Source: an uncultured Dorea sp. (lineage in GTDB: Bacteria > Bacillota > Clostridia > Lachnospirales > Lachnospiraceae). Taken from it: a stretch of DNA of 33,230 nucleotides. Under the pieces are notes generated by a model. That model was not told the origin of the DNA. It made no database searches and was given only the letters and a program-made list of their open reading frames with translations. Both the position numbers and the translations under genes were made by a program. Below are positions 32,538 to 33,230 of the stretch, in pieces. Location: the NCBI GenBank assembly GCA_910584575.1, contig CAJUBG010000040.1, positions 1 to 33,230 of the forward strand, written 5' to 3'. Position 1 is the first letter of the stretch. Every line of letters starts with the position of its first letter.

Positions 32538-33230
32538 TTAATACTCCATCGATTCCATATACTTCATATACCGAACAACCATCAATGCAATCTTAAAAGT
32601 AATGGCATCCTCAAACACACGAAGATCCAGGCCGGTACTCTTCTGCAGCTTGTCAAGCCGGTACACCAATGTGTTCCGATGGATATATAATTGTCTGGAT
32701 GTCTCCGATACGTTCAGATTATTCTCAAAGAATTTGTTGATTGTGGTCAACGTCTCCTCATCGAAATCATCCGGCGATTTCCCCTCAAAAATCTCACGTA
32801 TGAACATCTTACACAGCGGAATTGGCAGTTGATAAATCAAACGCCCAATCCCCAAGGTACTGTACGCAATCACACTTCTGTCCCCAAAGAAAATCTTGCC
32901 TACATCCAGTGCAAGCTTGGCTTCCTTGTAGGACTTCGACACCTCCTTGATATCGTTCACAATCGTTCCGTATGCAATCAGAACGCCCTCCTCCCCGTCC
33001 TCCGTAAGAAGGGTATATAAGCTCTGTGCGGTCTTCTCTAACTCTGCATGTCCATCACTGGGCTCTAATTCCTTTACAACTATAATATTCTTCTCATCTA
33101 CCGCCGTCACAAAATCTTTTGCCCTGTTGCCAAGAAGATTGCGTACATTGTCGAGGGCATTACTGTCCTTCTCATGCTTGGTCTCAATAATAAAGATAAC
33201 ACGTCTGACCTCAGTGTCAATATGTAATTT
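32538..33230 (-). CDS. CdaR/PucR-type transcriptional regulator, 5' end cut by the window edge
   Basis: The frame stays open to the right edge, so the 230 residues seen are the C-terminal part of a longer protein. It ends in a PucR-type helix-turn-helix (HTH_30), recognisable in ENNLNVSETSRQLYIHRNTLVYRLDKLQ. Before it is a GGDEF-like CdaR middle region. The family includes sugar-diacid and purine-catabolism regulators. Here it directly precedes ftsE by 16 bp, so it may be co-transcribed with ftsEX, but whether it controls them is unknown. The start and any sensory domain lie outside. Confidence 0.8.
   Translation of the reverse strand, partial: KLHIDTEVRRVIFIIETKHEKDSNALDNVRNLLGNRAKDFVTAVDEKNIIVVKELEPSDGHAELEKTAQSLYTLLTEDGEEGVLIAYGTIVNDIKEVSKSYKEAKLALDVGKIFFGDRSVIAYSTLGIGRLIYQLPIPLCKMFIREIFEGKSPDDFDEETLTTINKFFENNLNVSETSRQLYIHRNTLVYRLDKLQKSTGLDLRVFEDAITFKIALMVVRYMKYMESMEY

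Overview
The window looks like a core chromosomal segment of a gut-type Firmicute, most likely class Clostridia, family Lachnospiraceae. Four things point there: AGGAGG-type ribosome sites and -35/-10 promoters of the Firmicute sigma-A kind; a GntR regulator in front of clpC; the PyrD1B/PyrK pair; and clostridial protein families (BspA-type LRR_5 protein, AAA-ATPase-like/PDDEXK protein, long M29 aminopeptidase). All but one of the genes lie on the minus strand and read right to left. I see no phage, integrase, transposase, CRISPR array or tRNA/rRNA gene.

Right to left along the minus strand: a CdaR/PucR-type regulator cut by the right edge; ftsE-ftsX, a coiled-coil M23 peptidase and an S41 protease (33230-28538, closed by a strong terminator), a divisome and cell-wall remodelling block; then the pyrimidine cluster pyrC-pyrF-pyrK-pyrD, a 60-aa protein, and pyrE (28451-23463). 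The series continues tightly through a 50-aa membrane protein, a VanZ-like protein, a small membrane protein, an M29-type aminopeptidase and an AAA-ATPase/PDDEXK protein (23445-18638). Next is the purine block purE-purM-purN-purD (18542-14991).

The only plus-strand gene is an RpiR/SIS regulator (14076-14933), divergent from alanine dehydrogenase (13818-12700). Their shared intergenic region carries two near-identical 15-bp sites and a separate perfect dyad. Then come dinB and a GntR-clpC-unknown-radA stress and repair block (11301-6548), which lacks the ctsR-mcsA-mcsB genes usual in Bacillus. A LytTR/GHKL two-component system follows (19 bp after radA), then a MacB/FtsX-type ABC transporter and a membrane-anchored LRR_5 protein.

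The left edge holds two tandem, diverged copies of a 66-bp strong promoter module, pointing out of the window. They probably drive an rRNA operon or another stable-RNA unit that is not visible here.

Most of the window is ordinary housekeeping sequence. I do not see a clear new defence or biosynthetic system. The points most worth following are the tandem edge promoters, two small conserved-looking proteins around pyrE (one behind its own extended -10 promoter with an overlapping palindrome), the ald/rpiR operator sites, the terminator just upstream of radA, and the non-canonical clpC operon. Family assignments come from reading motifs without database searches.
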